A DNA stretch of 43,592 nt from Singulisphaera sp. (GTDB lineage: Bacteria > Planctomycetota > Planctomycetia > Isosphaerales > Isosphaeraceae). Positions 24,610 to 33,502 of the stretch are shown here, piece by piece. A program made the translations under genes and the position numbers. Location: assembly GCA_027451445.1 (NCBI GenBank), contig DAIDJG010000434.1, forward strand, positions 1 to 43,592, given 5' to 3'. Positions within the stretch are counted from its first letter, which is position 1. The number at the start of each line of letters is the position of its first letter. A model generated the notes under the pieces. It worked only from the letters and a program-made list of their open reading frames with translations. It had not been told where the DNA came from and ran no database searches.

Positions 24610-27600
24610 ATGAGAAGCTCCAATTGCCCGGTGCGCCGACGAAGACAGAGGGGGAAGCAGGCCTCTACCTACGTGGGAATCGCGACGGTTGTTCTGGGCC
24701 TCTCAGTCCTGGCGGGCTGGGTCTTCGACATCGAGGGGCTGCGACGCGGTCGGATCGATTCCAACCCGATGCTGCCCAACGTGGCCGTTGGCTTCCTCCT
24801 CGCGGGAACGGCGTTGGCCGTCTTACCGCAAGGGCGATTGCATGCGCCGACGGCCCTCATCTCGAGTCTCCTGATCGCCTGGATCGGCGGAGTCACACTC
24901 CTCGAATACGCAACGGGGTTCGCGCTCGGAATCGACCAGCAGTTCCTGCAAGTCGCGGCAGGAGCTTGGACGGCTCCAGGGCGAATCCATCCGGTCTCGG
25001 CGCTGGAATTCTTGCTGATTGGATTCGCACTGGCACTCCTGGCAACGCGCCGGGGTTACTTCATCGCGCAGGCGTTGGCCATCGAATCCGGCGCGATCGC
25101 AGGCACGATGTTGGTCCGCTACCTCTCGGCGTCGCGTGCCATTCCGCCGGTGGTAACCGCGAATCAGATGCCGTTCAACGTGTGCCTCGGATTTTTCGGC
25201 TTGAGCCTCGGAATTCTGTTGGCTCGTCCAGACCGGGGCTTGATGAGAGCAATCACGAGCGACACCGCGGGCGGCCTGATGGCACGCCGGCTCTTGCCGG
25301 TCGCCATCTTCGTACCACTGGTCCTTGCCGAAGTGACATGGATGGGGGTCGGATCAGGAATCATCGATGAGCGGCTCGCCGCCGCCCTCCGCGTCGTGGT
25401 CACGATCACCCTCTACGTCGCGGGCATCGGCTGGAGTGCGAGCTCGCTGCACCGACTCGACCTCGCACAACGCAGCACCACGAAGAAACTTCGGCAAGCG
25501 CACGACGCCCTCCACCTTCGCATCGAGCGGCAGGACCGGACCGAGGAGGCACTTCGTGCCGCCGCGAAGCGTTACCGTTTCCTGGCTGAGGCCATGCCGC
25601 AAATCGTCTGGACAGCTCGGCCCGACGGCACCACCGACTACCGGAATCAGCGCTGGTACGACTATACCGGCCTTGCGCCAGGGAACGCTGACGAGCGGGA
25701 TTGGGTCGCAGTCGTCCATGAAGACGACCTTGAGGCTCGAGCGGCGCGCTGGACTCAGGCGGTCGAATCGGGAATCTCGTACGAAAGCGAGCATCGTCTG
25801 CAGGGCAAGGATGGATCGTACCGTTGGCACCTCGGACGAGCTGAGCCGTTCCGCGACGAGACCGGCCAGATCGTCCACTGGGTCGGGACGTGCACCGATA
25901 TTGACGACCAGAAACGGGCCGAGTCGGCCTTGCGACAGGCCCACGACGACCTCGAAGAACGGGTGCGGGTACGGACCGGGGAGTTGTACGCCGCCAATGC
26001 GATGCTGCGCAGCGAAATCACCGAACGCGTCAACGCCGCCGAATCGCTCCGACTGAGTGAGGAGCGATTCCGCGGGGCCTTCGAAGCCTCCGCCATCGGA
26101 ATGGCCCTTGTGGGACCGGACGGCCGATTTCTCAAGGTCAACCGCGCTCTTTGCGAGCTTGTCGGATACTCGGAATCGGAGCTGCTTGTCATCGACTTCC
26201 AAACGATTACACATCCGAAAGACCTCGACGCCGACCTCGCATTCGTGCGCCGGGTGCTGGCGGGGGAGATCCGCTCGTACACGATGGAGAAACGGTACAT
26301 TCACAAGAACGGCCAGGTCGTGTGGATCGTGCTGATGGTCTCGCTCGTGCGCGACGCAAGGGGAAATCCCGTTCACTTCGTGTCTCAGATCATGAACGTC
26401 ACGGAGCGGAAGAGGGCCGAGGAGAAATTCCGCCTGCTGTTTGAAAAGTCATCCGAGGCGCATCTCTTGATCCATGAGCGTGATGGCATACTCGATTGCA
26501 ATGCCGCCGCGGTCGCGATGCTCGGCTGTCGGGAAAAGCTCGACGCGCTAAGACTCAATCTCGATGCACTCTCGCCCGAGTTCCAGCCGGACGGGCGCTG
26601 TTCCCACGAGAAAGCGGCGGAAACGTACGACCAGGCCCGCCGCGACGGATTCCACCGCTTCGACTGGTGGTATCGCAGGCAAGGGGGGGAGTCGTTTCCC
26701 TGTGAAGTTTCGTTGACCCCGGTCGAAGTCGCGGGGCGTTCGGTCTTGTTGGCAGTGTGGCACGATCTGACAGAGCGAAAACGCACCGAAGAAGAGCTGA
26801 GAAGTGCCAAGGAGGCGGCCGAGGCGGCAACGCGGGCGAAGAGCGAGTTCCTGGCCAACATGAGCCACGAGATCCGTACGCCCATGAATGGGATTCTCGG
26901 GATGACCGAGCTGACCCTCAGCACCTCGCTGTCCGTTCGTCAGCGGGAATACCTGGGACTCGTCAAGTCGTCGGCCGACGCGCTGCTCAAGATCATCAAC
27001 GATATCCTCGACTTCTCGAAGATCGAGGCCGGAAAGCTGGAGCTGAATCCCGTCGCTTTCTCGTTGCGCGACTCGGTCAGCGAGACACTGCGGACCCTGG
27101 CGCTGCGCGCTCATGAGAAAGGGCTAGAGCTGGCGTGTCGGATCGCGCCCGACGTACCCGAGGCGGTCGTCGGCGACGTTGGTCGCCTGCGACAGATCCT
27201 CGTGAATCTTGTCGACAACGCGATCAAGTTCACTCCGCGCGGGGAAGTGGTTGTGGCGGTGCAATCGGAACTCACCAGTTCCGACGAAGCCGTTCTCGAG
27301 TTCACCGTCACCGACACTGGGATTGGCGTCCCTGAAGAAAAGCGGTCCGCGATCTTTGCGGCCTTTGTTCAGGCCGATGGTTCTTCGCGACGCAATCACG
27401 GTGGGACGGGGCTCGGGCTCTCGATCACATCCTTGCTCGTCGAAATGATGGGCGGACGTATCCGGGTCGAGGATAACCCCGGCGGTGGCAGTATCTTCCG
27501 ATTTAGCATTCGCTTGCTGCGCGACTCGACCAGTCATCCCGACGCACCTTCGTTGCTGCTGGGGTCGCGCGTGCTGGTTGTCGACGACAACCGTTCGAGC

Positions 27601-28809
27601 CGCAACATCCTGAGCGATCTGGTTGCTTCCTGGGGCGCACGAACCTCTGCGGTGGCCGACGCATCCTCCGCGCTGAAGATCCTCGCCGACTCCATTCTAG
27701 GCGGCGAGCCGTTCACGTTGGTCTTGCTGGATAGGACGTTGCCCGGCATGGACTGCGTTGACCTGGTCGACGGCATACGGAAAATCCCCGTCCTCGAAGG
27801 ACTGCCGATCGTTTTGCTGAGCACCGGAGGCAATACCGAAGATACGAACCTCTTTGAGAGCCTGGGAATCCGCGCTTCATTGACGAAACCCGTTCGTCCC
27901 TCGGAGCTCTTCAAGGCATTAGAGGCGGTTGTCGAGGGAGGTTTCTCGGTCGACGGTACGACCGAAGCTGGCGTGCCTGAGCAGGCCGCTGAAACGAGTC
28001 CGTCAATCACGAATCAGGCTGCGCGCCGGCTTCGGGTTCTCCTGGCCGAAGACCATCCCGTCAATCAAATGGTCGCCGCAAGGATGATCGAGCGGCTGGG
28101 TCATCATGTCGAAGTCGTCTCGAACGGCCGCGCCGCCGTGGACGCCCACGCCACACAGCCATTCGACGTTGTCCTCATGGATCTTCAGATGCCGGAGATG
28201 GACGGCTTCGAGGCCCTGGCCGCCATTCGAGCGAGTGCAGGTCAGTTCAGTTCAAGCGTCCCAATCGCAGCGTTGACCGCTCACGCGCTCAAGGAAGACC
28301 GGGAGCGCTGTCTTGCCGCCGGGTTTGACGTCTACCTCGCCAAGCCGGTCCAGACTGAGTCGCTTCGTGAATTGTTCGTTCGGCTTGGCGGTTGTCCCGA
28401 TTCCGAAGTTCGCGCCGCCGCGAGCCCGATCCACAACGCCGCCTGTTTCGATCGAGACGCCGCGCTCCAGTCGCTGGGCGGCGACGTTCAGTTACTGAGA
28501 GATGTACTCGACCTCTTTATTGCCGACTGTGCGAAGAATCTGCCGCGAATTCAAGCCGCGATTGCCAGCGAGGAGCACACCACGGTGAGGCGTCTCTGCC
28601 ACACCATCGCAGGAGCTGCGACCCATTGCGCGGCTCCCGAGCTCATCACAGCCGCGCGGCGACTCGAAATGATGGGCAGGGACGAAAACCTCAGCACCGC
28701 GAGCACGGCGTTCGGCGTACTCCGAGACGCCTACGTCCGGTTTCGAGCGAATGCCGAACGGGAATTCATGATCGAAATTGAGAATGCCGACTTTGCGGCG
28801 ACGACATAG
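24610..28809 (+). CDS. Hybrid sensor histidine kinase: membrane sensor, three PAS, HisKA-HATPase, two receivers, HPt
   Basis: 1399 residues from ATG 24610. Residues 20-280 hold about eight hydrophobic segments forming a membrane sensor. A short coiled coil leads to PAS domains at about 322-445, 485-605 and 610-720; PAS1 and PAS2 end in the usual HRL.KDG or KRYIHKNG and W..G...DI patterns. HisKA has the phospho-accepting histidine H753 in MSHEIRTPMNGIL. The HATPase has LVDNAIKFTPRG (N box), DTGIGVPEEK and GGTGLGLSI (G boxes). Receiver 1 (about 987-1105) has VVDDN and phospho-acceptor D1041; receiver 2 (about 1138-1257) has AEDHPVNQ and D1191 in LMDLQMPEMDG. A C-terminal HPt (about 1290-1385) has H1331 in CHTIAGAATHCAA, lacking the common lysine of H-x-L-K-G. 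An intramolecular His-Asp-His relay is thus complete, with the next gene as likely target. The signal sensed is unknown. Confidence 0.93.
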   Translation: MRSSNCPVRRRRQRGKQASTYVGIATVVLGLSVLAGWVFDIEGLRRGRIDSNPMLPNVAVGFLLAGTALAVLPQGRLHAPTALISSLLIAWIGGVTLLEYATGFALGIDQQFLQVAAGAWTAPGRIHPVSALEFLLIGFALALLATRRGYFIAQALAIESGAIAGTMLVRYLSASRAIPPVVTANQMPFNVCLGFFGLSLGILLARPDRGLMRAITSDTAGGLMARRLLPVAIFVPLVLAEVTWMGVGSGIIDERLAAALRVVVTITLYVAGIGWSASSLHRLDLAQRSTTKKLRQAHDALHLRIERQDRTEEALRAAAKRYRFLAEAMPQIVWTARPDGTTDYRNQRWYDYTGLAPGNADERDWVAVVHEDDLEARAARWTQAVESGISYESEHRLQGKDGSYRWHLGRAEPFRDETGQIVHWVGTCTDIDDQKRAESALRQAHDDLEERVRVRTGELYAANAMLRSEITERVNAAESLRLSEERFRGAFEASAIGMALVGPDGRFLKVNRALCELVGYSESELLVIDFQTITHPKDLDADLAFVRRVLAGEIRSYTMEKRYIHKNGQVVWIVLMVSLVRDARGNPVHFVSQIMNVTERKRAEEKFRLLFEKSSEAHLLIHERDGILDCNAAAVAMLGCREKLDALRLNLDALSPEFQPDGRCSHEKAAETYDQARRDGFHRFDWWYRRQGGESFPCEVSLTPVEVAGRSVLLAVWHDLTERKRTEEELRSAKEAAEAATRAKSEFLANMSHEIRTPMNGILGMTELTLSTSLSVRQREYLGLVKSSADALLKIINDILDFSKIEAGKLELNPVAFSLRDSVSETLRTLALRAHEKGLELACRIAPDVPEAVVGDVGRLRQILVNLVDNAIKFTPRGEVVVAVQSELTSSDEAVLEFTVTDTGIGVPEEKRSAIFAAFVQADGSSRRNHGGTGLGLSITSLLVEMMGGRIRVEDNPGGGSIFRFSIRLLRDSTSHPDAPSLLLGSRVLVVDDNRSSRNILSDLVASWGARTSAVADASSALKILADSILGGEPFTLVLLDRTLPGMDCVDLVDGIRKIPVLEGLPIVLLSTGGNTEDTNLFESLGIRASLTKPVRPSELFKALEAVVEGGFSVDGTTEAGVPEQAAETSPSITNQAARRLRVLLAEDHPVNQMVAARMIERLGHHVEVVSNGRAAVDAHATQPFDVVLMDLQMPEMDGFEALAAIRASAGQFSSSVPIAALTAHALKEDRERCLAAGFDVYLAKPVQTESLRELFVRLGGCPDSEVRAAASPIHNAACFDRDAALQSLGGDVQLLRDVLDLFIADCAKNLPRIQAAIASEEHTTVRRLCHTIAGAATHCAAPELITAARRLEMMGRDENLSTASTAFGVLRDAYVRFRANAEREFMIEIENADFAATT

Positions 28810-28841
28810 TGTGACATGATCACCGAACGAGGGAGGCGGAA

Positions 28842-29795
28842 ATGGCGTTGTCCGTGTTCACCGAGAAGCCATCACACGCAGGCTCGCCCGATCGGGCGAA
28901 AGGCCGGTCCGTTTTAATCGTTGATGACTCGCCCGTCGATCGTCGAATCGCCGGGGGGGTCATGCAGAAGGCGACAGGTTTGGATGTGCTGTACGCGGGC
29001 GATGGCGAGGAGGCGCTCGTGATCATTGAGCGCGAGCGTCCTTCGCTGGTCGTGTCCGACCTTTTGATGCCCGGGCTCGACGGCTTGATGCTTGTCCAGG
29101 AGGTACGCCGGCTCTTTCCGCAGATTCCGGTCATCCTGATGACGGCTCACGGGAGCGAGGAGGTCGCGATGCAAGCGTTGCGCGCGGGGGCGGCCAACTA
29201 CGTTCCCAAGCGATCGCTGGCGCGAGACCTCGTGTCGACGATCCGCCAGATACTGGCCGTCGCGTCCACGGGGCGCAAACGTCAGCGCCTGCTCGGCTCG
29301 GTGCTCGGCTGGTCGTCTCACTTCCAGTTGGAGAACGACCCGGACCTGATCGATCCCATGATCGAACTCTTGCAAGAAGATCTCGCACGGATGGAGTTGT
29401 GTGATGAAACAGCGCGGATGCGCGTCGGCATCGCGCTCCAGGAGGTCCTGACCAACGCGCTTTACCACGGCAACCTGGAGGTGAGCTCGCAGCTCCGCCA
29501 GAACGACGAACGGCTTTTCCACGCCGAGGTGCAACGGCGGCGGTCCCAGGAGCCGTATCGCGACCGGACGATCCATGTGCGGGTCCAGCTCGACCGCCAT
29601 TCGGCTACCTACATAGTGAGTGACGAAGGACCAGGGTTCGACACCTCGCGCCTCGACCGGCCGGTCGAGGCCGAGGAGTTGCTTTGCATGGGCGGTCGGG
29701 GTCTTTTGCTCATCCGCGCGTTCATGGACGAGGTGACGTACAACGCGAAGGGCAACGAGGTGACCCTCGTCAAGCACGGTGTCGCCACGAGTTAG
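28842..29795 (+). CDS. Response regulator with RsbW-like ATPase (anti-sigma-factor-type kinase) output
   Basis: 317 residues; GGGAGGCGG precedes ATG 28842, 32 nt after the kinase gene, so the two are one operon. Receiver domain about 22-140: acidic pair D28/D29, phospho-acceptor D73 in VVSDLLMPGLDG, T in LMTAHGS, K in YVPKRSL. After a linker, a GHKL ATPase of the RsbW/SpoIIAB type occupies about 180-310: N box RVGIALQEVLTNALYHGN, an insert ending in QEPYRDRTIHVRV, then SDEGPGFD and GGRGLLLIRAFMDEV. RsbW-type proteins are serine kinases or anti-sigma factors in partner switching. Here phosphorylation of the receiver could switch that activity. No sigma factor or anti-anti-sigma (STAS) gene is adjacent. 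Roles are inferred from domains. It ends 6 nt from a convergent DUF1501 gene. Confidence 0.92.
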   Translation: MALSVFTEKPSHAGSPDRAKGRSVLIVDDSPVDRRIAGGVMQKATGLDVLYAGDGEEALVIIERERPSLVVSDLLMPGLDGLMLVQEVRRLFPQIPVILMTAHGSEEVAMQALRAGAANYVPKRSLARDLVSTIRQILAVASTGRKRQRLLGSVLGWSSHFQLENDPDLIDPMIELLQEDLARMELCDETARMRVGIALQEVLTNALYHGNLEVSSQLRQNDERLFHAEVQRRRSQEPYRDRTIHVRVQLDRHSATYIVSDEGPGFDTSRLDRPVEAEELLCMGGRGLLLIRAFMDEVTYNAKGNEVTLVKHGVATS

Positions 29796-29801
29796 GGGGG
29801 C

Positions 29802-31199
29802 TTAGCCGAAGAGTTGGGTCAGGGGCGTTCCCATATTGATTCGGAGAGGACGTCCGACGGTATCGCGCACCTCGGTTGCGGGATCAATCCCCAGCCCGGC
29901 GAGGATGGTGGCGCCCAGGTCGTCGGGGCTGACCGGATCGCGCGCGGGGTAGGCAGCCCAGCGATCGGACGCTCCGTAAACGACGCCCCCACGCACTCCG
30001 CCGCCGGCCAGCACCGCGGAATAACAGCGCGGCCAGTGTTCGCGCCCGGCATTGTTCTTCGTGATCCGCGGCGTCCGGCCAAACTCACCGGTCCAGACGA
30101 CCAGGGTCTCCTCCAGCATTCCCCGCGCCGCGAGGTCGTCGAGCAGCGCCGCAAAACCGCGGTCGGCAGGAGGCATGAGGCGGTTCTTGAGCTGGTTGAA
30201 GTTGTCGCCGTGCGTATCCCAGAAATTCTGGCCGTCGTTGTGCCAGTTCACCGTCACCAGCCCCACACCCGCTTCCACGAGCCGACGCGCCAGCAGGAGG
30301 CACTGACCGTGGATGTGCCGCCCGTAACGTTCACGCAGCCTGGGGTCTTCGCGCTCGATCTGAAACGCCTTGCGGACCTGTGCCGAAGTGAGAGCATCGA
30401 GCGCTCGCGTCTGAAACCCATCCCAGGCACGCGCCCCGGCGCCGCTCGCGGTCCACGAGTCGCTCCGAGCCTCCAGCAAGTTGCGACGGCCGCGTAACCG
30501 GTTCCCGTCGACGCCGTCCGGTAGGCCGAGTCCAGCCACCTGGAACCCAGGGTCGTTCGGATCCCCCTCCACCTGGAACGGCTCGAATGCCTTGCCGAGC
30601 CAGCCCGCGTTCTGGCCCGGCGCCCTGCCACCAGGGGCTGCGGGATGGGCGACGACCCAGGGAAGGTTCACGGCGGACGGCAGTGCGCCCTCAGACGGGC
30701 GGCATCGCGTCACCAGCGCTCCAAGATGCGGCCAATCTTGCGGCGACGGTCCGGCCGCATCCGAGAAGGGCGTCGGAGCAAGATGACCCGTTAGTACCCG
30801 ATGCGCCGTGGACAGGTGCGCGGGGTCGTCGTGACTCATTGAGCGGACGATCGCCAGCCGATGCACCTGCGCGGACAGTTGAGGGAAGTGCTCGCTGACC
30901 CGCACGCCCGGCAAACTCGTCGCGATCGAACCGAACTCGCCGCGGATGTCAGCGGGCGCGTCAGGCTTCGGGTCCCACGTATCGAGCTGGCTCGGTCCGC
31001 CCCACTGGAAGATCAGAATACACGAACGCGCCCGCCCCAATGCGGTCGTCGGGCCGGCAACCACACGCGCCCGAAGCACATCAGCCAACGTCAACCCCGT
31101 CCACGCCAACGCGCCCGCCCACAGCGCTTGCCGTCTCGTCGGGCAAGCCCGCTGGGGGCCTGGACACGACGATTGAGGAGTCGATTGACGGTTAGCCAT
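29802..31199 (-). CDS. DUF1501 domain protein, exported (second copy)
   Basis: 465 residues from ATG 31199 (no clear ribosome binding site; the frame is open to 31331). An N-terminal leader with CPTRRQALWAGALAWTGLTL (about 20-39) resembles a Tat signal. DUF1501 marks: LIFQWGGPSQLDTWDPKPDA, IRGEFGSIATSLPGVRVSEH, GRHIHGQCLLLARRLVEAG, FWDTHGDNFNQLK, LVVWTGEFGRTPRI, GREHWPRCYSAVLAGGG and DPVSPDDLGATILAGLGID. It differs clearly from the copy at 8677-10047, so they are not a recent duplication. No DUF1549/1553 partner lies next to it. It is convergent with the response regulator gene and divergent from the acetyltransferase gene. Function unproven. Confidence 0.92.
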   Translation of the reverse strand: MANRQSTPQSSCPGPQRACPTRRQALWAGALAWTGLTLADVLRARVVAGPTTALGRARSCILIFQWGGPSQLDTWDPKPDAPADIRGEFGSIATSLPGVRVSEHFPQLSAQVHRLAIVRSMSHDDPAHLSTAHRVLTGHLAPTPFSDAAGPSPQDWPHLGALVTRCRPSEGALPSAVNLPWVVAHPAAPGGRAPGQNAGWLGKAFEPFQVEGDPNDPGFQVAGLGLPDGVDGNRLRGRRNLLEARSDSWTASGAGARAWDGFQTRALDALTSAQVRKAFQIEREDPRLRERYGRHIHGQCLLLARRLVEAGVGLVTVNWHNDGQNFWDTHGDNFNQLKNRLMPPADRGFAALLDDLAARGMLEETLVVWTGEFGRTPRITKNNAGREHWPRCYSAVLAGGGVRGGVVYGASDRWAAYPARDPVSPDDLGATILAGLGIDPATEVRDTVGRPLRINMGTPLTQLFG

Positions 31200-31421
31200 G
31201 AATTGTCGAGCCACGTGATGAGAGGGTATCAACCCAGTGGGCCGATCGGTTAAACTTTCGCACAACATCAGGACAGGGAAACTGTAACGCGCCCACCGGG
31301 TTTCGTCCACCTTGTCTGCGGCGTTCGACATGGGATCGCATCGTGGGCCCGGAGCGGCCGGAACCCGTCATCCCGCGCAAAACGTTCGAACCGAATTCGG
31401 CCGTTTGGGAGGATCGTCCGG

Positions 31422-32261
31422 GTGATTCGCATTCGCGTGCTGACCATGACCGACATTCCGATCGGCATGCGGCTCAAGGAGCAAGCTAGCTGGAACCAGC
31501 TCGAAACCGACTGGCGACGCCTTATCAGCCTGCAACCGGACGGCTGTTTCCTGGCCGAGTGGGACGGCGTTCCCGCCGGCACCGTTACAACGTGCCGGTT
31601 CGGCCCGGTCGCATGGATCGCAATGATGCTGGTCGACGTCGCTTTCCGTCGCAAAGGAATCGGGCGAAGTCTCATGGTCCACGCCCTCGCCGCGCTCGAA
31701 TCGCAAGGGGTCCGCTCGATCCGGCTCGACGCGACCCCCCTCGGTGAACCGTTGTACGAGTCGCTTGGTTTCAAGGCGGAAATGACTCTGGCACGGTACC
31801 ACGGTACCCTCCCCCGCAACGTAAACGCACCCACACTCCCGAATGTCCTCGTCGATCAGGTGTTTGACGAAATCCTTGCACTCGACCAGGCCGTGACAGG
31901 GACTGACCGCGGCCGGTTGCTGAAAGCGTTGATCACGGAGCACCCCGCCTCCCTCCGTGTCGGCTTCGACGGAAGCGCTGTCAGCGGTTATGTGCTCGCT
32001 CGTCCCGGATCCAAGGCGCGGCAGATCGGGCCGTGCATTGCCCAGAGTGACGTGGCTCCCGTATTGCTCGACGACGCGGCCTGCCGCTACGCCGGAGAGA
32101 CGGTGGTCCTCGATGTCCCAACAACTCACGAACCGGCTTGCAGGATTGTCGAGTCGTGGGGCCTTCGCCCTTTGAGGATCTTGACGCGAATGGGATACGG
32201 TCCGAGAGTCGCCGAGGACCTCGATCGGTTGTGGGCGAGCGCCGGGGCGGAAAAGGGCTGA
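31422..32261 (+). CDS. GNAT family N-acetyltransferase with extra C-terminal domain
   Basis: 279 residues from GTG 31422 (GGGAGG at about 31407-31412). The first GNAT domain (about 1-130) has the acetyl-CoA-binding pattern VDVAFRRKGIGRSLMVHAL (motif A, R/Q-x-x-G-x-G/A as RRKGIG), preceded by the WIAMMLVDV strand and followed by ESLGFKAEMTLARYHG. The remaining 140 residues match the C-terminal domain that many bacterial two-domain GNAT proteins carry (SGYVLARPGSKARQIGPCIA). Substrate unknown; these enzymes acetylate amines of small molecules. It is 23 nt upstream of an NAD-dependent epimerase gene, and both are transcribed in the same direction as the Gfo/Idh and DapA genes further on. Confidence 0.88.
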   Translation: MIRIRVLTMTDIPIGMRLKEQASWNQLETDWRRLISLQPDGCFLAEWDGVPAGTVTTCRFGPVAWIAMMLVDVAFRRKGIGRSLMVHALAALESQGVRSIRLDATPLGEPLYESLGFKAEMTLARYHGTLPRNVNAPTLPNVLVDQVFDEILALDQAVTGTDRGRLLKALITEHPASLRVGFDGSAVSGYVLARPGSKARQIGPCIAQSDVAPVLLDDAACRYAGETVVLDVPTTHEPACRIVESWGLRPLRILTRMGYGPRVAEDLDRLWASAGAEKG

Positions 32262-32284
32262 AACACCAGACCGGAGATTCGTCG

Positions 32285-33328
32285 ATGGACGACCTGAACG
32301 GAACTGCGATCGCAAACGTTGAGCAACTCGACGACCTCCTGAGTACGCCGACCGCCGGATTGATTGATACGTTCTCCCGACTCGACGGGGACCTGATCGT
32401 GCTCGGTGTTGCCGGGAAAATGGGCCCGACTCTCGCCTGGATGGCCCGTCGCGCGTTCAACGCCGCGGGCCAGCATAAGCGACGTGTGCTCGGTGTGGCT
32501 CGCTTCTCGGACCCGGCTCGCGAAACCTGGCTCCGCGAGCGAGGGATCGAGACCATCCGCTGCGACCTGCTCGACCTCGACGCGCTGAAAGGCTTACCGG
32601 ACGTGCCCAACGTCGTCTCCATGTTCGCCATGAAATTCGGTGCTACCGGCCAGGAAGCTCGAACGTGGGCGATGAATGCGTTCCTGCCCGGCCTGGTTGT
32701 TCAGAAATACCGGGGAAGTCGCGTCGTGGTCTTCTCGACGGGAAATGTCTATGCACTCGAGCCCGTCACTCGCGGCGGCTCGAAGGAGACGGACGCGCTC
32801 CGCCCCGTGGGCGAGTATGGCATGAGCTGCATGGGGCGCGAGCGGATCGTCGAGCACCTCAGCCGGACGTTGGGAACCTCCGCGGCTATTATTCGCCTCA
32901 ATTACGCGGTCGAAATGCGATACGGCGTGCTGCTCGACCTGGGTCGCAAAGTGCTGGCTGGTGAGCCCATTGATCTCACGATGGGTTACTTCAACGTCAT
33001 CTGGCAAGGCGACGCCAATGCGCAAGCGCTCCAGGCGTTCGAACACGTCGGGATCCCGCCGTTCGTGCTCAACGTCGCGGGGCCGGAGATTTTGAGCGTA
33101 CGAGAAGTCGCTCAACGATTCGGGGCCTTGATGGACCGCCCGGTCGTGTTTCGAGGCGAAGAATCGCCCGACGCCCTGCTGAACGACGCCAGCGTCAGCC
33201 GTAGCCTTTTCGGCCCCCCTCGGCTCAACGCTGCGCGCCTGATCGAATTGACGGCGGACTGGCTGCTCCGAAGCGGGCCGACCCTCGACAAACCGACCCA
33301 CTTCGAAGCGCGTGACGGACGATTCTAA
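32285..33328 (+). CDS. NAD-dependent epimerase/dehydratase family protein (atypical active site)
   Basis: 347 residues from ATG 32285 (GGAG about 9 nt upstream). Extended short-chain dehydrogenase fold: VLGVAGKMGPTLAWMARRA at about 41-59 is the dinucleotide loop (G-x-x-G-x-x-G), then a VLGVARFSD strand, VVFSTGNVYAL as the serine/threonine strand, and the C-terminal NVAGPEILSVREVAQRFG typical of sugar-nucleotide epimerases. The canonical Y-x-x-x-K is not intact: the expected tyrosine lies in EYGMSCMGRERI, where the lysine position is cysteine. It may use another residue or have a different reaction. Probably in an operon with the preceding acetyltransferase; role in sugar or sugar-acid metabolism inferred. 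Confidence 0.85.
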   Translation: MDDLNGTAIANVEQLDDLLSTPTAGLIDTFSRLDGDLIVLGVAGKMGPTLAWMARRAFNAAGQHKRRVLGVARFSDPARETWLRERGIETIRCDLLDLDALKGLPDVPNVVSMFAMKFGATGQEARTWAMNAFLPGLVVQKYRGSRVVVFSTGNVYALEPVTRGGSKETDALRPVGEYGMSCMGRERIVEHLSRTLGTSAAIIRLNYAVEMRYGVLLDLGRKVLAGEPIDLTMGYFNVIWQGDANAQALQAFEHVGIPPFVLNVAGPEILSVREVAQRFGALMDRPVVFRGEESPDALLNDASVSRSLFGPPRLNAARLIELTADWLLRSGPTLDKPTHFEARDGRF

Positions 33329-33371
33329 AGCGGATCGAACGAATCGCGCGCGTCGTAGGGTCGATCCAACT

Positions 33372-33437
33372 ATACTAACCCGAAGCGCGAGCGAGAGCAT
33401 CATATAATTATCCCTCGCTCGCGCTTCGGGTTAGTAT
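33372..33437. repeat. Perfect 24-bp inverted repeat between convergent genes
   Basis: Arms 33372-33395 and 33414-33437 are exact reverse complements (core GCTCGCGCTTCGGGTTAGTA), separated by an 18-nt AT-rich loop. It lies between the convergent epimerase and DNA ligase genes and could serve as a two-way transcription terminator. A decayed relative occurs at 878-908. The arms themselves contain palindromic GCGCGAGCG-type sequence. Confidence 0.9.
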
Positions 33438-33502
33438 CGAAAACTCGACCTCAAAACGTGTGCAATGCCTTGGTCAGACGCTGAAAGACGCCCCCAATCG
33501 CA

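Noticed and set aside
31199-31421. Upstream start for the second DUF1501 gene at 31331
   Set aside because: The extra 44 residues have no signal-peptide character, and the downstream leader with arginine pair fits the family better.
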